DNA of 64,000 nt from Wolbachia endosymbiont of Aedes albopictus (GCF_024804185.1 NZ_CP101657.1:744001-808000), one strand, 5' to 3'. Shown: positions 55,432-64,000, counted from the first letter of the stretch. A program made the numbers and translations. Notes: generated from the letters alone by a model not told the origin.

Positions 55432-56862
55432 ATGTTAGTATCAAAAGAGCGTAAGGAATATTTACTAGAAAAGTTTAAATATGCTGCCAAAGAATTTGGC
55501 AAATCTGGTACGAAGTCCAATCATAAAACAGTACCAAAAGAACAGCAACTCTCTATTGATTTAGGTAACAAAAAAGTTTTCGATATTATAAACAGAATTT
55601 TACACTGGATAGAAAGTAAATTTAAATATTTTTTTCTACGCTATAATTTATTTCCAGAAGTTGGAGTTAAAGAAAGAAAGATCCCTGGAATTAATACAAA
55701 GGTTAAGTATTTTACTCCAGATGATCAAATAGAACATACTAAAATTACTTATAAAGGAAAATTATACATAGACTTAATGCCAGAAATAGAAGGTAATAAG
55801 TTAAAAGGCTTTAAAGGCAAATTATATGATACAACTGATAAAATTAGTAAGGGAGAAAAAGGTTGTGTAGCTTATGTGATCACGCTTGATGGAAAGCTAG
55901 TCACTCATGAACATATTAATGTTAATAAAAGCGAATGGGCTTATCGTCATTCAACTCTTGCAGGTGGTAGGCCAGTTTTATGTTCTGGTTTAATAAAAGT
56001 GGTAAATGGTAAAATAACTTATATAGACAATAATAGTGGGCATTATAAACCAGAATCAGCAAATTTATACAATGCAGTGAAAAAGTTAGAAGGTCTATTT
56101 TCGAAAGATGCAAAAGTTGTCTGCTTACCATATTGGGTTAGCTTGCAAAAACAAATTCCGTTTATACGCAAAATTAATCTAGCCAAACAAGAGCCAGTAG
56201 AGAAATTTTTGCAAAGGATGGAGAAAAAAGGAAAAGATGGATTGACTAAATATGAAAGACATTTTAAAGGGGTAAAAGAATGCAATGAACAGTATGAACA
56301 AAAGTTGCTTCTTGCAAGCTATAAATCACCTACAAATGAACTGCCCTGCAAACCAACTATACATAAAAAACACAGGTTGAAATACTCTAGATATATTAAC
56401 TTACACCTTAATTTTTTGAAAGAGTTCGATGAAAATCCCAAAGTGCAAAAAATGGCAATAGAACACTCAATAAGAAGGACTATTGGAGCAAATTATGGCC
56501 ATAAACCTACAGTTGCGCTTGCTAAGGCACAGATAGCTAAAGATGGAAAGTTGCAAGAAACGGACGAAATAGTAGGTATAAATGTAACCTTTCACCATGA
56601 GAACGATTGTAATAGCTTTGCTAAATTTCTGGATCTCAAAAAGCATAGCTATAATTGCACATCTCATCTGAAGGACAAAGAAATTGATGAGCTTCTTAAA
56701 TATACATATGACGAAAAAGATAGAGCCACTATAGAAAAATTAATGCCCAATAAACATACAGTTTTTATGAGTACAGACCAGGCTGATAAGTTTATAAAGG
56801 ACACTTTACAAATTGAAATAGACAGTGTTGAACAATTGGGTATCCGTTTAGTGGAGCGTTAA
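55432..56862 (+). CDS. Unknown protein, putative effector with an HSTLAGGRPV...NNSGHYKP domain
   Basis: A 476-residue protein with no membrane helix or signal peptide. Residues about 160-210 contain HEHINVNKSEWAYRHSTLAG, GRPVLCSGLIKVVNGKITYI and NNSGHYKPES. From memory this pattern (HSS/T-G-PV...G-I-V-G-I-I-N-SGHY-P) recurs in hypothetical and candidate effector proteins of Legionella, Coxiella and other intracellular bacteria; its function is unknown to me. The C-terminal third (FHHENDCNSFAKFLDLKKHS, ATIEKLMPNKHTVFMSTDQA) has no recognisable features. Its own promoter precedes it. Secretion is inferred only from the domain's company. Confidence 0.7.
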   Translation: MLVSKERKEYLLEKFKYAAKEFGKSGTKSNHKTVPKEQQLSIDLGNKKVFDIINRILHWIESKFKYFFLRYNLFPEVGVKERKIPGINTKVKYFTPDDQIEHTKITYKGKLYIDLMPEIEGNKLKGFKGKLYDTTDKISKGEKGCVAYVITLDGKLVTHEHINVNKSEWAYRHSTLAGGRPVLCSGLIKVVNGKITYIDNNSGHYKPESANLYNAVKKLEGLFSKDAKVVCLPYWVSLQKQIPFIRKINLAKQEPVEKFLQRMEKKGKDGLTKYERHFKGVKECNEQYEQKLLLASYKSPTNELPCKPTIHKKHRLKYSRYINLHLNFLKEFDENPKVQKMAIEHSIRRTIGANYGHKPTVALAKAQIAKDGKLQETDEIVGINVTFHHENDCNSFAKFLDLKKHSYNCTSHLKDKEIDELLKYTYDEKDRATIEKLMPNKHTVFMSTDQADKFIKDTLQIEIDSVEQLGIRLVER

Positions 56863-56905
56863 AACAGATAAACAAAGCTAGTCAAGCTACTTTGATGACA
56901 AAAAT

Positions 56906-57664
56906 TTAATGATCCAGGATATACTCCTTTGTTAAGGGAGATTGAGCATCTTCGAATATTTCCTGAGTGCTTCCAGACTCAACAATTCTGCCATTATGAA
57001 AGAAAATTACACTATCAGATAACTTTTTAGCTTGCTTCATTGAATGAGTTACCATAATTATAGTAAACCTTAATTTCAGCTCTTGTATAAGATTTTCGAT
57101 TGCATTGGTTGCCATTGGATCAAGAGCGGAGCACGGTTCATCCATTAATAAAATAGTTGGCTTCACTGCAATTGCGCGAGCGATGCATAGCCTCTGTTGT
57201 TGGCCACCGGATAAATCGAGTGCACTATCTTGCAATCTGTCTTTTAATTCTTCCCATAAGCCAACTTTAGTTAAACTATTTTCCACCATCTCATTCAATT
57301 TTTGCTTATCCTTCACCATACCATGCAGTTTTGGCCCATAAGCAACATTGTCATATATTGATTTTGGAAAAGGATTTGGCTTTTGAAATACCACGCCAAC
57401 TTTTGCTCTGAGTAGCACAACATCCATATCGCGTGAATATATATCACCCAGCCCATCGATATCTAATTCACCAACAGTTTTGCATCCAGGTACATAGTCA
57501 TTCATACGATTAAAACAACGCAAAAATGTTGATTTACCGCACCCGGATGGTCCGATAAAAGTAGTAACTTTTCTTTTATAAATATTCAAATTTATATCGA
57601 ATAAAACTTGCTTAGAGCCATACCAGAGATTTAAATATTTAACAGAAGCACGTGTATTGCTCAT
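56906..57664 (-). CDS. pstB: Phosphate ABC transporter ATP-binding protein
   Basis: PstB powers phosphate import through PstA/PstC. The 252-residue ATPase has Walker A FIGPSGCGKSTFLRCFNRMN, signature LSGGQQQRLCIARAIA, Walker B ILLMDEPCSALDPMA and the switch His in IIMVTHSMKQA. The FNRMNDYVPGCK segment is typical of PstB. No other pst gene is in the window. It overlaps dapB by 4 bp (ATGA). Confidence 0.95.
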   Translation of the reverse strand: MSNTRASVKYLNLWYGSKQVLFDINLNIYKRKVTTFIGPSGCGKSTFLRCFNRMNDYVPGCKTVGELDIDGLGDIYSRDMDVVLLRAKVGVVFQKPNPFPKSIYDNVAYGPKLHGMVKDKQKLNEMVENSLTKVGLWEELKDRLQDSALDLSGGQQQRLCIARAIAVKPTILLMDEPCSALDPMATNAIENLIQELKLRFTIIMVTHSMKQAKKLSDSVIFFHNGRIVESGSTQEIFEDAQSPLTKEYILDH

Positions 57665-58446
57665 ATCACATTCTGCATTGAATAGAGCCCCGGAATTTCT
57701 CTTTTATTTTCATATAGCCATACTGCTGCTTGAACAGCTCCTCTAGCAAATGTTGTGCGATCAATTGCTTTGTGGTTTAGTTCTATCCGTTCATCAGAAT
57801 TAACAAACATCACGCTGTGATCTCCTATTACTCCACCTCCACGAGATACTGCAAAACCTATTCCCCCCTTTTTTCTTATGTTTAAACCACTATGTAAATA
57901 TTGATTAGACTGAAAATCCACTTTTGAAGCGTTAGCAATTGTTTTGCCAAGTTCTATAGCTGTCCCAGATGGTGAATCCTTTTTTAAGTTATGATGCATT
58001 TCCCAAATCTCAACGTCATATTCATTACCTAAAAGCTCAGCAGCTTTTTTTACCAATTTCAGCAACACATTAACCCCAACACTCATATTTGCTGACCATA
58101 ATATTGGAACTTCAGCAGCATACTCTTTTAAATCGACACCTTCTATTCCAGTTGTGCCACTAACCAGCGGTGTTTTAAATTTTACAGCTGCTTTAAGGCA
58201 GTCTAACATACATTCTTTAGTTGTAAAATCTATTACAACGTCAGATGACTCAAATACATCGCTGATAGAACTTGTAACCTTAATTCCTAGATTGGCTATA
58301 ATTGGTCCAATATCTAAGCCTATGTACTTACCGCCTGGACGGGCAACAGCACCTGCTATTTCCACTTCTGCATTTGTAATTAATTCATTGAGTATTTTTT
58401 TGCCCATTCTGCCTAAACAGCCTATTACTCCAACTCTGATTTTCAT
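57661..58446 (-). CDS. dapB: 4-hydroxy-tetrahydrodipicolinate reductase
   Basis: DapB reduces 4-hydroxy-tetrahydrodipicolinate in the lysine/diaminopimelate pathway. The 261-residue protein has an N-terminal dinucleotide motif IGCLGRMGKKILNEL, DVVIDFTTKECMLDCL, LVSGTTGIEG and the catalytic signature EMHHNLKKDSPSGTAIELG. Length is normal. With dapE it supports diaminopimelate synthesis in this organism. Confidence 0.96.
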   Translation of the reverse strand: MKIRVGVIGCLGRMGKKILNELITNAEVEIAGAVARPGGKYIGLDIGPIIANLGIKVTSSISDVFESSDVVIDFTTKECMLDCLKAAVKFKTPLVSGTTGIEGVDLKEYAAEVPILWSANMSVGVNVLLKLVKKAAELLGNEYDVEIWEMHHNLKKDSPSGTAIELGKTIANASKVDFQSNQYLHSGLNIRKKGGIGFAVSRGGGVIGDHSVMFVNSDERIELNHKAIDRTTFARGAVQAAVWLYENKREIPGLYSMQNVI

Positions 58447-58856
58447 AAAGCTTTTTGTGTTATATTAGGCCTTTTTTTAGGCTTTGTCACTTCTGATCTA
58501 TATTCTATAGCTAACACGTCATACCGCTGCGATGCTAACTAGTAGTGGAATGACGAGGATGCCGCCGCGAACCGTCATACCGCCGCGGTATCTCTTAGCC
58601 GCTAACACGTAGCGGAATGACTATTTTTCAAATTGTCGTAAGTCAGTTTAGCTATATATGACTCATTTCTTTACTGTAACTTAACAAGAACTGGTCTGTA
58701 GCTAATAGTTATTGACAATAAGGGTAATTAACTTTGATAAGAATCTTTTCTGTGTTCAATTGAAGTCTGTATGTTCTGGAATATCTATATAGTAAATTAT
58801 GCGGTAATCGTAGACTACGCTGCCAACTTAAATTATGCCACAAAGGTTTTCCAAGT
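58447..58856. repeat. Gap between dapB and the Rpn unit with MITE-like repeats
   Basis: About 58506-58658 carries a repeat with CTATAGCTAA and TTTAGCTATA ends and internal palindromes (CGTCATACCGCCGCGGTATC, CCGCTAACACGTAGCGGAAT). The remaining bases to 58856 are AT-rich, with no gene or clear signal. Confidence 0.75.
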
Positions 58857-60042
58857 GTAACCTTTCACAGATTTCCGCTTAATTCTTCGATCTCACTAAT
58901 AGAAAGGCCTGTAAACTTGACAATAGTGTTGACATCAACATTATTAGCAAGCATTGCTTTTGCGACTTCAATTTTCCCTTCAATCTTCCCTTCAATTTTC
59001 CCTTCAATCTTCCCTTCAATTTTCCCTTCAATTTTTCCTTTCTCTATACCTTTTTGTATACCTTTCTCTTCAGCAAGATCAAGTCTGTATTCAAGAATAG
59101 CTTCTTCTTTGCGTAGATCCATTATCCTTTCTTCATAGGCTACTAAATCTTTTTCGTTCCAACGAAACTTGTCTAATTCATCATATGCTAGCTTTATTAT
59201 TGGCGCTTTTTCTGCTATCTCTTTTAAGTCCTCTTCTGTTGTTTCTTCTGCGTATTTAAAAAAGAAACACCACCTTTCTACTATACTTTCTAACTGCTCT
59301 ACTTTATTTTTTGCGAATTTAGGCAACTCAATAAAGACAAACTGAAAATCTTTTAAGTAATGGCCGTTAGTTTTTATATCACGTATATTGTGAGTAGAAA
59401 TATAATCAACTTCTTCAGGAAGTAAGTTACAATTTGATATAGCAATAAAGAAGACTTTCTTTAAATCAATGTAGTTGCCAGATTTATCTAATTGTCTTGA
59501 ATAGGCTTTAGCGGCATATAATTGAGCGCGTTTTTCGAAGCCCTTGTCTCTAGCGAGCTGCATTTCTGCTATATATCTATTTCCGTGAGAATCCTTGCAG
59601 AGAACATCAACAATACTTTGTTTATCAGAGGCAACTTCGGGATCCATAATAGTGCTAAGAAACTCAACTTCTTGTATTGCATTTATCTCAGTAAACCCTA
59701 AAATATCGTTCAAAAAGTGAATAAGGATATTCTTATTTTTTTCCGTTCCAAAGATTTTTTTGAAACACAAATCATTGCGAGGATCGAGAAATTTTGAAAG
59801 AGCCATGGCAAAAATGCTTAAAAATATTAATAATTATACACTATTATTAACAATTATTCAACCATATTTTTGAAGATAGCTATGCAGCCGTGGCGCTAAC
59901 ACGTAGCGGAATGACGGTTTTTCAAATTGTCGTAAGTCAGTTTAGCTATAGGTAGCAATTTTCTGTATTTACTTTAAATTGAAGAAAGCTCAAATGAAAG
60001 ATCGTGCTTTGCTAAAAATCACAGAATGCAGTCTGGTTACAC
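58855..60042 (-). mobile_element. Rpn-nuclease transposable unit, copy 2 (inverted)
   Basis: Homologous to 19234-20357 from end to end. Its ends read GTGTAACC (58855-58862) and GGTTACAC (60035-60042), an 8-bp inverted repeat. Unlike copy 1, no matching target duplication flanks it (8 bp left TTCCAAGT, 8 bp right ACCTTATC outside the 6-bp ends). It lies 10 bp past the holA stop. The leader MITE-like repeat (59878-59951) is present here too, with several differences from copy 1. Confidence 0.75.
58865..59806 (-). CDS. Rpn family nuclease, copy 2, with an expanded GKIE repeat
   Basis: A 313-residue near-copy of the gene at 19468-20349, identical in the nuclease domain. The linker before the C-terminal tail differs: here six tandem GKIE units (12-bp repeats, about 58975-59047) preceded by GIQKGIEKG, in place of KKIGKEEGKIE in copy 1. 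The gain is in multiples of 12 bp, so the frame is kept. The tail VAKAMLANNVDVNTIVKFTG is the same. Confidence 0.88.
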   Translation of the reverse strand: MALSKFLDPRNDLCFKKIFGTEKNKNILIHFLNDILGFTEINAIQEVEFLSTIMDPEVASDKQSIVDVLCKDSHGNRYIAEMQLARDKGFEKRAQLYAAKAYSRQLDKSGNYIDLKKVFFIAISNCNLLPEEVDYISTHNIRDIKTNGHYLKDFQFVFIELPKFAKNKVEQLESIVERWCFFFKYAEETTEEDLKEIAEKAPIIKLAYDELDKFRWNEKDLVAYEERIMDLRKEEAILEYRLDLAEEKGIQKGIEKGKIEGKIEGKIEGKIEGKIEGKIEVAKAMLANNVDVNTIVKFTGLSISEIEELSGNL

Positions 60043-60052
60043 CTTATCTTTG

Positions 60053-61069
60053 TTAGCTATAGCAAGTAATTTTATTTGTAATATGACAAATCACCTGCTG
60101 AAAAATCATTTTATGATCTAAATCAGTTTTTTTACAGGTAACTTCTAAACTTATCAATTCTTCCAAAATCTTTTTAAGTTCTGAAAGTTGCAAACTTTTC
60201 AAATGAGATTTAAAGCTCTGCAATTGTTTAAAAAACAATGGAGGGCTTAGCTGATCAATCGCAGCCTGTTCACTCATTCCACCTTGCACTGACAGCAAAA
60301 CGTTTTCAAGGCGTAGGAAATAATTTGATATAATGCGAATTAGCGCTATCGGTGAAAAATTTTCTTGCGATATCAATGCATCAGAAATTCTAATTAAGCG
60401 CGACATATCTTTACTTGCTATGGCAGAGCATAGATCATCAAGTGTAGCATAGTCGTTGCCGGAAGTTGAAAAGCATAATTCTATATCAGTAAGTTTTAGG
60501 TCTTTTCTCTCCCCTAAGTACAAAACTAACTTCTCAAGTTCTGAGCATATAGGCAGCTTGCTATGATTAAAGTAAGATTGCAAATGGTAGATTATCTCAT
60601 TTGTGCATTTTATATCATTTTGTTTTAAGTAACTTGATATAATGTCATAAAGATTGCTGTTGCTGTCCTTATAGCAAGCAATCACACCAAAAATTTTTGA
60701 ACTCTCCATATAACTTTTAGTCACAGAATTATATGGAAGATCACTTGCTACCATCATTACATAGTGACCACTTGCGTTATAATCCAATACGTTTTTTAAC
60801 TCTTTGGATATACCTCCACTCACATTTATCAGCTTAATTAATTTTTTGCTGGTAAACATCGAAACGTTTGCTAATTCAGAAAACAGTAAACCGGGTGACT
60901 TATTTACTATTGCAAAATCCATCACCTGAACTGAATACTCACCCAAACTGGCAATTATTTCTTGTACATAAAAACCAACCCTACTGTTATCACTTCCATG
61001 AATTAACACACCACTTAAAGCGTCAGGTTTCTCTAGGAATTTTTTAACTTTGAATGGTGTAACCCTCAT
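60053..61069 (-). CDS. holA: DNA polymerase III subunit delta
   Basis: HolA is the clamp-loader subunit that opens the beta clamp. The 338-residue protein has the delta pattern: an N-terminal FEKPDALSGVLIHGSDNSRV-like start (here FLEKPDALSGVLIHGSDNSR), a RecA-like domain with FTSKKLIKLINVSG, and a C-terminal helical domain with LIRIISNYFLRLENVLLSVQ. There is no Walker A, as expected for delta. Low sequence conservation of the family keeps confidence slightly lower. It follows the 62-residue gene. Confidence 0.88.
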   Translation of the reverse strand: MRVTPFKVKKFLEKPDALSGVLIHGSDNSRVGFYVQEIIASLGEYSVQVMDFAIVNKSPGLLFSELANVSMFTSKKLIKLINVSGGISKELKNVLDYNASGHYVMMVASDLPYNSVTKSYMESSKIFGVIACYKDSNSNLYDIISSYLKQNDIKCTNEIIYHLQSYFNHSKLPICSELEKLVLYLGERKDLKLTDIELCFSTSGNDYATLDDLCSAIASKDMSRLIRISDALISQENFSPIALIRIISNYFLRLENVLLSVQGGMSEQAAIDQLSPPLFFKQLQSFKSHLKSLQLSELKKILEELISLEVTCKKTDLDHKMIFQQVICHITNKITCYS

Positions 61070-61074
61070 GCCAC

Positions 61075-61263
61075 CTATATGATGTCATTCTCATTTGATT
61101 GTACATGAGTATCCAAAGACTCTGAGTTTTCTTGCGCAATATTGTGCACATCATCTGCCGTACTCTGCACATTATCCGACTCTTCTGTTTTTCCTGTGAT
61201 ATAATTATAAAATTTTTTCACAGGTTGAGATATATATTTGGAAAAAAATCCTTCTTCGCTCAT
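61075..61263 (-). CDS. Unknown small protein upstream of holA
   Basis: A 62-residue protein, basic and aromatic at the start (FFSKYISQPVKKFYNYITGK), acidic and polar after that (SDNVQSTADDVHNIAQENSE). No family recognised. It sits 5 bp before holA on the same strand, so the two are probably cotranscribed. A run of K/F/Y residues at the N-terminus may form an amphipathic helix. Confidence 0.55.
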   Translation of the reverse strand: MSEEGFFSKYISQPVKKFYNYITGKTEESDNVQSTADDVHNIAQENSESLDTHVQSNENDII

Positions 61264-61394
61264 ATTGCTTACTCCATAAAATTAACAACTTATCATTAGC
61301 ATATAAATAATAGTATAGCAAAAACTATTTTGTGCTAAGATAGTGATATTTTATAATGAGTATATTACAAAATTATTAACATTCGAGACTAAAA

Positions 61395-62195
61395 TTAAGC
61401 CAACCTACTTAATATTAGCCTTATAAAATAAGCGATAATTAAATATACAGCTGCAACAAGTATAATTGCAGGACCAGTTAACAAATCAAAACTTGCAGAT
61501 AACATCAGACCTGATATCCCAGAAATCACAGAAAAAACTGTTGCAACAATAATCATCTGCATCGGAGTTTTCGAAATGAGCCTTGCAGATGCTGCTGGTA
61601 TTAGCAAAAATGCAGCAATGAGTAATATCCCTATTAATTGGGCAGCAATTGCTATAAATATAGCAAGAGTGATTAAAAATTCTAGTCTAACAAAATTGAC
61701 ATTAATCTTCTCAACTACTGCTAAATCTTGATTAATTGAAATCATTAACCAATAACGCCATCTAAATATTAATGTCAAAGTAACTATTACAGAGATTAAA
61801 AAAATCAATATTATATCACTTTGATCGAGCATTAATATATCACCAAACAGTGAGCTAATAATACTGTTATTGCCTGATGGAAGAAAAGACATAAGTATTA
61901 AACTCGATGATAAAACTACATTGGTAACAATGTTCAATATCGTATCAGCAGAATATAATCTGTTAAAATTAAGAGAAAGTAGTATAGCAAATGTAATTGC
62001 AATGAGCATTATGCTAAGCGATGGGCTAATCTTAAAGATTAAAGCAAGTGCAACACCAAGCAACGAAGAATGGGACAAACTATCACCAAGATAAGATAAC
62101 CTTTGCCATATCATAAACGATCCTAAAGCGCCTGTTACTAGGCTAATTACGACTACTGCAACTAGACTGTTGATGAAAAAGTCCTGGGTAAGCAT
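61395..62195 (-). CDS. znuB: Metal ABC transporter permease (zinc/manganese, ZnuB type)
   Basis: ABC-3 family permease of 266 residues with eight or nine predicted membrane helices. Family segments are GALGSFMIWQRLSYLGDSLS, HSSLLGVALAL and LLIAAFLLIPAASARLIS. It imports zinc or manganese with a binding protein and ATPase not found here. It starts one base before the stop of the Mth938-like gene (61395-62195 and 62197-62553), so translation is coupled. Confidence 0.9.
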   Translation of the reverse strand: MLTQDFFINSLVAVVVISLVTGALGSFMIWQRLSYLGDSLSHSSLLGVALALIFKISPSLSIMLIAITFAILLSLNFNRLYSADTILNIVTNVVLSSSLILMSFLPSGNNSIISSLFGDILMLDQSDIILIFLISVIVTLTLIFRWRYWLMISINQDLAVVEKINVNFVRLEFLITLAIFIAIAAQLIGILLIAAFLLIPAASARLISKTPMQMIIVATVFSVISGISGLMLSASFDLLTGPAIILVAAVYLIIAYFIRLILSRLA

Positions 62196-62196
62196 G

Positions 62197-62553
62197 CTAT
62201 ATGGCTATTAGACAACTGACAACAAATCTATCTTCGGATATTAAAACGTTATGGGTTCTGCATGCTGCACCGGTTGTCATAAATTCAAAATTTAAACTTT
62301 TTTGTTTCATAAGATAGGACTTCACTGAAGAACTTAGTATATTGCGTGTTTTACCAGTACCTATTATCAAAATTTCTATTTCCTCTGTCAAAAAAGATTT
62401 AAAATGTTCCTTGCTATTTATATCACTTTCTTTCAATTTAATCACCTCTTCAGGAAAAACTATAATTGAGCCGCAATATTCTCTATTATTCACCAAAAAT
62501 TTTCCTTTCCTGTAACCATTTATAAGATTTTTATTCTCGGAAATTAAGGGCAT
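62197..62553 (-). CDS. Mth938-like domain protein
   Basis: A 118-residue protein of the Mth938/DUF498 family, whose mitochondrial relative NDUFAF3 is an assembly factor for complex I. Family segments are YCGSIIVFPEEVIKL, IEILIIGTGKTRNILSSSVK and FEFMTTGAACRTHNVLISED. A role in complex I assembly here is inference from that relative, but fits the nuo genes nearby. It lies between ispE and znuB on one strand with 1-4 bp gaps. Confidence 0.85.
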   Translation of the reverse strand: MPLISENKNLINGYRKGKFLVNNREYCGSIIVFPEEVIKLKESDINSKEHFKSFLTEEIEILIIGTGKTRNILSSSVKSYLMKQKSLNFEFMTTGAACRTHNVLISEDRFVVSCLIAI

Positions 62554-62557
62554 AAAG

Positions 62558-63424
62558 TTAAACTATTAATTGAGTGTTGCATACCCACCATCCTGGTTGT
62601 TTCTCTTTGATATTCACTGTCGCAGCTTTCGCATTTTCCTCACTATCGAATATTCCAAAGCATGCTACACCACTGCCTGACATGCGGGAAAGTATAGAGC
62701 CTTCTTGTGACTCAAGTGTTGACATCACATCCTTAATTTCAGGTACAAGGCTTATTGCTATTTCTTGAAGATCGTTTCTTGTCTCTTTAAGAAGCTTCAA
62801 CAAATCCTTTTCAGCGTCATTGCTCCATTTAATTGGCTCAGAAAATTCTCCTTCATGCTTGGAAAATACCTCTGATGTACTCAAAAATCTTTTTTTCGGT
62901 TTCACAAGCACCACATTCGTAGGTAAGGAAAATTTTTGGACATAGCACAATTCTTCGCCAATACCTCTAACAAAAACAGGCTTGCTATCTACACTTGCGG
63001 GAACATCAGCACCAACGTTTAAGGCTATTTCATTTAAAATCGTCCTATCAATCTTCCACAGCTTCCCTAGCGTACGTACCACAGCTCCAGCATCTGAGGA
63101 TCCGCTACCGAGTCCTGCAGCAATTGGTATGTTCTTTACAACTCTAATAGAAACTTTAGTACGCACTGGAGCATGTCTAAGCAGCAGATTAACCGCTTTC
63201 GTTACAGTGTTATACTGGTTATTTATTCTAGACTCGGAGTTTATAAATTCAACTGTAGAGTTATCGTATCTAGAATACTTCTCACCTACTTTTATTTCCA
63301 AAAAATTAGAAAGATTAGCAAAGACAAATAAACCTTCAATCAAGTGATATTCTGTTTCCTTCTTATTTACAACATGCAAAAAAAGATTGATTTTTGCAGG
63401 CGCCTTTACACAAAAACTTTTCAT
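62558..63424 (-). CDS. ispE: 4-diphosphocytidyl-2-C-methyl-D-erythritol kinase
   Basis: IspE phosphorylates CDP-ME in the non-mevalonate isoprenoid route. The 288-residue GHMP kinase has the substrate segment APAKINLFLHVVNK at the start, the ATP-binding loop IPIAAGLGSGSSDAGAVVRT and the C-terminal SRMSGSGVACFGIF. Length is normal. It is the first gene of the ispE-Mth938-znuB run and diverges from addA. Confidence 0.95.
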   Translation of the reverse strand: MKSFCVKAPAKINLFLHVVNKKETEYHLIEGLFVFANLSNFLEIKVGEKYSRYDNSTVEFINSESRINNQYNTVTKAVNLLLRHAPVRTKVSIRVVKNIPIAAGLGSGSSDAGAVVRTLGKLWKIDRTILNEIALNVGADVPASVDSKPVFVRGIGEELCYVQKFSLPTNVVLVKPKKRFLSTSEVFSKHEGEFSEPIKWSNDAEKDLLKLLKETRNDLQEIAISLVPEIKDVMSTLESQEGSILSRMSGSGVACFGIFDSEENAKAATVNIKEKQPGWWVCNTQLIV

Positions 63425-63505
63425 TATATATCTTCACTAAGACTATTTTTACATTATATGTATAATGCTATTTTAGTCAACGTCTATAAGGTTTTTGCAC
63501 TTCTG

Positions 63506-64000
63506 ATGAGAAAAAATGCCATAAATCCTAATTTCTCTGTATGGGTAAATGCGTCCGCTGGTACAGGCAAAACAAAGATCTTAATAGACAGAGTATTGAG
63601 ACTTTTATTAGAAAACAAAAGAAATATTCTCTGCTTAACGTTCACCAATGCTGCAGCAAATGAGATGGAGAACCGCATTCACAGTACACTTAGTAGGTGG
63701 GCAATATGTTCAGAGAGTGTATTGGTTGCAGATTTAGAACAATTAGATTTCTTTCCGATACCATCCCAGAGTTCCCTTTTTTGTCATCCAAGTAGCACAA
63801 CACTGGGATCCCAGCACCCCTACTTGTCACGCGTGACACTGGGATCCAGAGAAAATAAAGATTATTTAACAAGAGCAAGAAGGCTTTTCTCTGAACTGGA
63901 AAATCTTGGTCTAACCATACAAACCATACACGCTTTCTGTTACAAATTAATTTCCAGATTTCCCATAGAAGCTGGCATCGCCCCAAATTGTACGCTGAGT
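63506..64000 (+). CDS. addA: AddA-type helicase-nuclease, N-terminal part, with in-frame palindromic insert
   Basis: The frame is open from the ATG at 63506 to the right edge; the gene is cut by the window. It starts with VWVNASAGTGKTKILIDRVL (Walker A of AddA/RecB-type helicases), LCLTFTNAAANEMENRI and, further on, LTIQTIHAFCYKLISRFPIE (motif Ic). AddA works with AddB on double-strand breaks. Between them, about residues 84-115, a palindromic element is translated (see repeat). A TATAAT at 63461-63466 may belong to its promoter. Confidence 0.87.
   Translation, partial: MRKNAINPNFSVWVNASAGTGKTKILIDRVLRLLLENKRNILCLTFTNAAANEMENRIHSTLSRWAICSESVLVADLEQLDFFPIPSQSSLFCHPSSTTLGSQHPYLSRVTLGSRENKDYLTRARRLFSELENLGLTIQTIHAFCYKLISRFPIEAGIAPNCTLS
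63755..63852. repeat. Palindromic element inside addA
   Basis: GTCATCCAAGTAGCACAACA with CTGGGATCC, then TTGTCACGCGTGACACTGGG with ATCCAG. The family's palindromes are imperfect here. They add about 32 residues, including SSTTLGSQHPYLSRVTLGSR, without breaking the frame. Confidence 0.75.

Noticed and set aside
58847-60050. Target duplication around Rpn copy 2
   Set aside because: The 8-bp flanks (TTCCAAGT and ACCTTATC) do not match; also none if the 8-bp ends are used.

Overview
The window is AT-rich DNA from an obligate intracellular alphaproteobacterium of the order Rickettsiales, most probably a Wolbachia endosymbiont; the strain cannot be named from sequence alone. Supporting signs are scattered respiratory complex I genes (nuoI, nuoF and a nuoJKLMN block lie apart), single-copy isolated tRNA genes, dispersed HK97-type phage or gene-transfer-agent genes, large coiled-coil membrane-anchored proteins with no known function, an inactivated IS5-family element, and very many short palindromic repeats between genes and, in four cases, in frame inside them.

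Layout. 1-7.2 kb: a ferredoxin-NADP reductase fragment, tRNA-Ser, mnmE, nuoI, thrS, infC, nuoF, tRNA-Lys, tRNA-Ala. 7.4-9.5 kb: two unknown lineage genes, one an array of 12-residue repeats. 9.5-16.5 kb: one long minus-strand operon nuoJ-K-L-M-N-birA-ccmD-ccmE, ending in an intrinsic terminator. 16.7-24.7 kb: an unknown gene, a UvrD-type helicase, a mobile unit carrying an Rpn/PD-(D/E)XK nuclease gene, an alpha/beta hydrolase, a membrane cytochrome c, a repeat cassette with a tiny ORF, dapE and a glycerol-1-phosphate dehydrogenase-like gene. 24.9-31.4 kb: minus-strand dnaE, rpsF (with a large internal insertion), rpsR, rplI, purB, tRNA-Met. 31.5-35.8 kb: second copy of the cassette, a tandem repeat array, iscS, ldcA-like, lipB. 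35.9-44.4 kb: portal protein, AsmA-like protein, murJ, tRNA-His, a membrane protein, the IS5 remnant and two unknown overlapping genes. 44.7-50.9 kb: valS, two paralogous coiled-coil membrane proteins (the second split by a -1 frameshift at a classic slippery heptamer) and pyrF. 51-56.9 kb: a candidate small RNA, a repeat field, the major capsid protein, a small unknown gene, rmuC and a putative effector. 56.9-64 kb: pstB, dapB, a second Rpn unit in inverted orientation, holA, znuB, a Mth938-like gene, ispE and the start of addA.

Function. Core metabolism is represented by complex I, cytochrome c maturation, diaminopimelate and cell-wall handling (dapB, dapE, ldcA-like, murJ), isoprenoids (ispE), lipoate and biotin attachment (lipB, birA), pyrimidine and purine synthesis, replication and repair (dnaE, holA, uvrD, rmuC, addA) and translation. 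Accessory genes are host-interaction candidates or mobile DNA.

The strongest unexplained signals are: an Rpn nuclease gene on a 1.1-kb unit with GTAACC/GGTTAC ends and a perfect 8-bp target duplication; a duplicated roughly 310-bp cassette with a near-consensus promoter and an identical 35-codon ORF; the in-phase A AAA AAG frameshift site joining two halves of a coiled-coil gene; a ribosomal protein S6 with about 140 inserted residues; and palindromic elements serving as coding sequence in birA, valS, the glycerol-1-phosphate dehydrogenase-like gene and addA.
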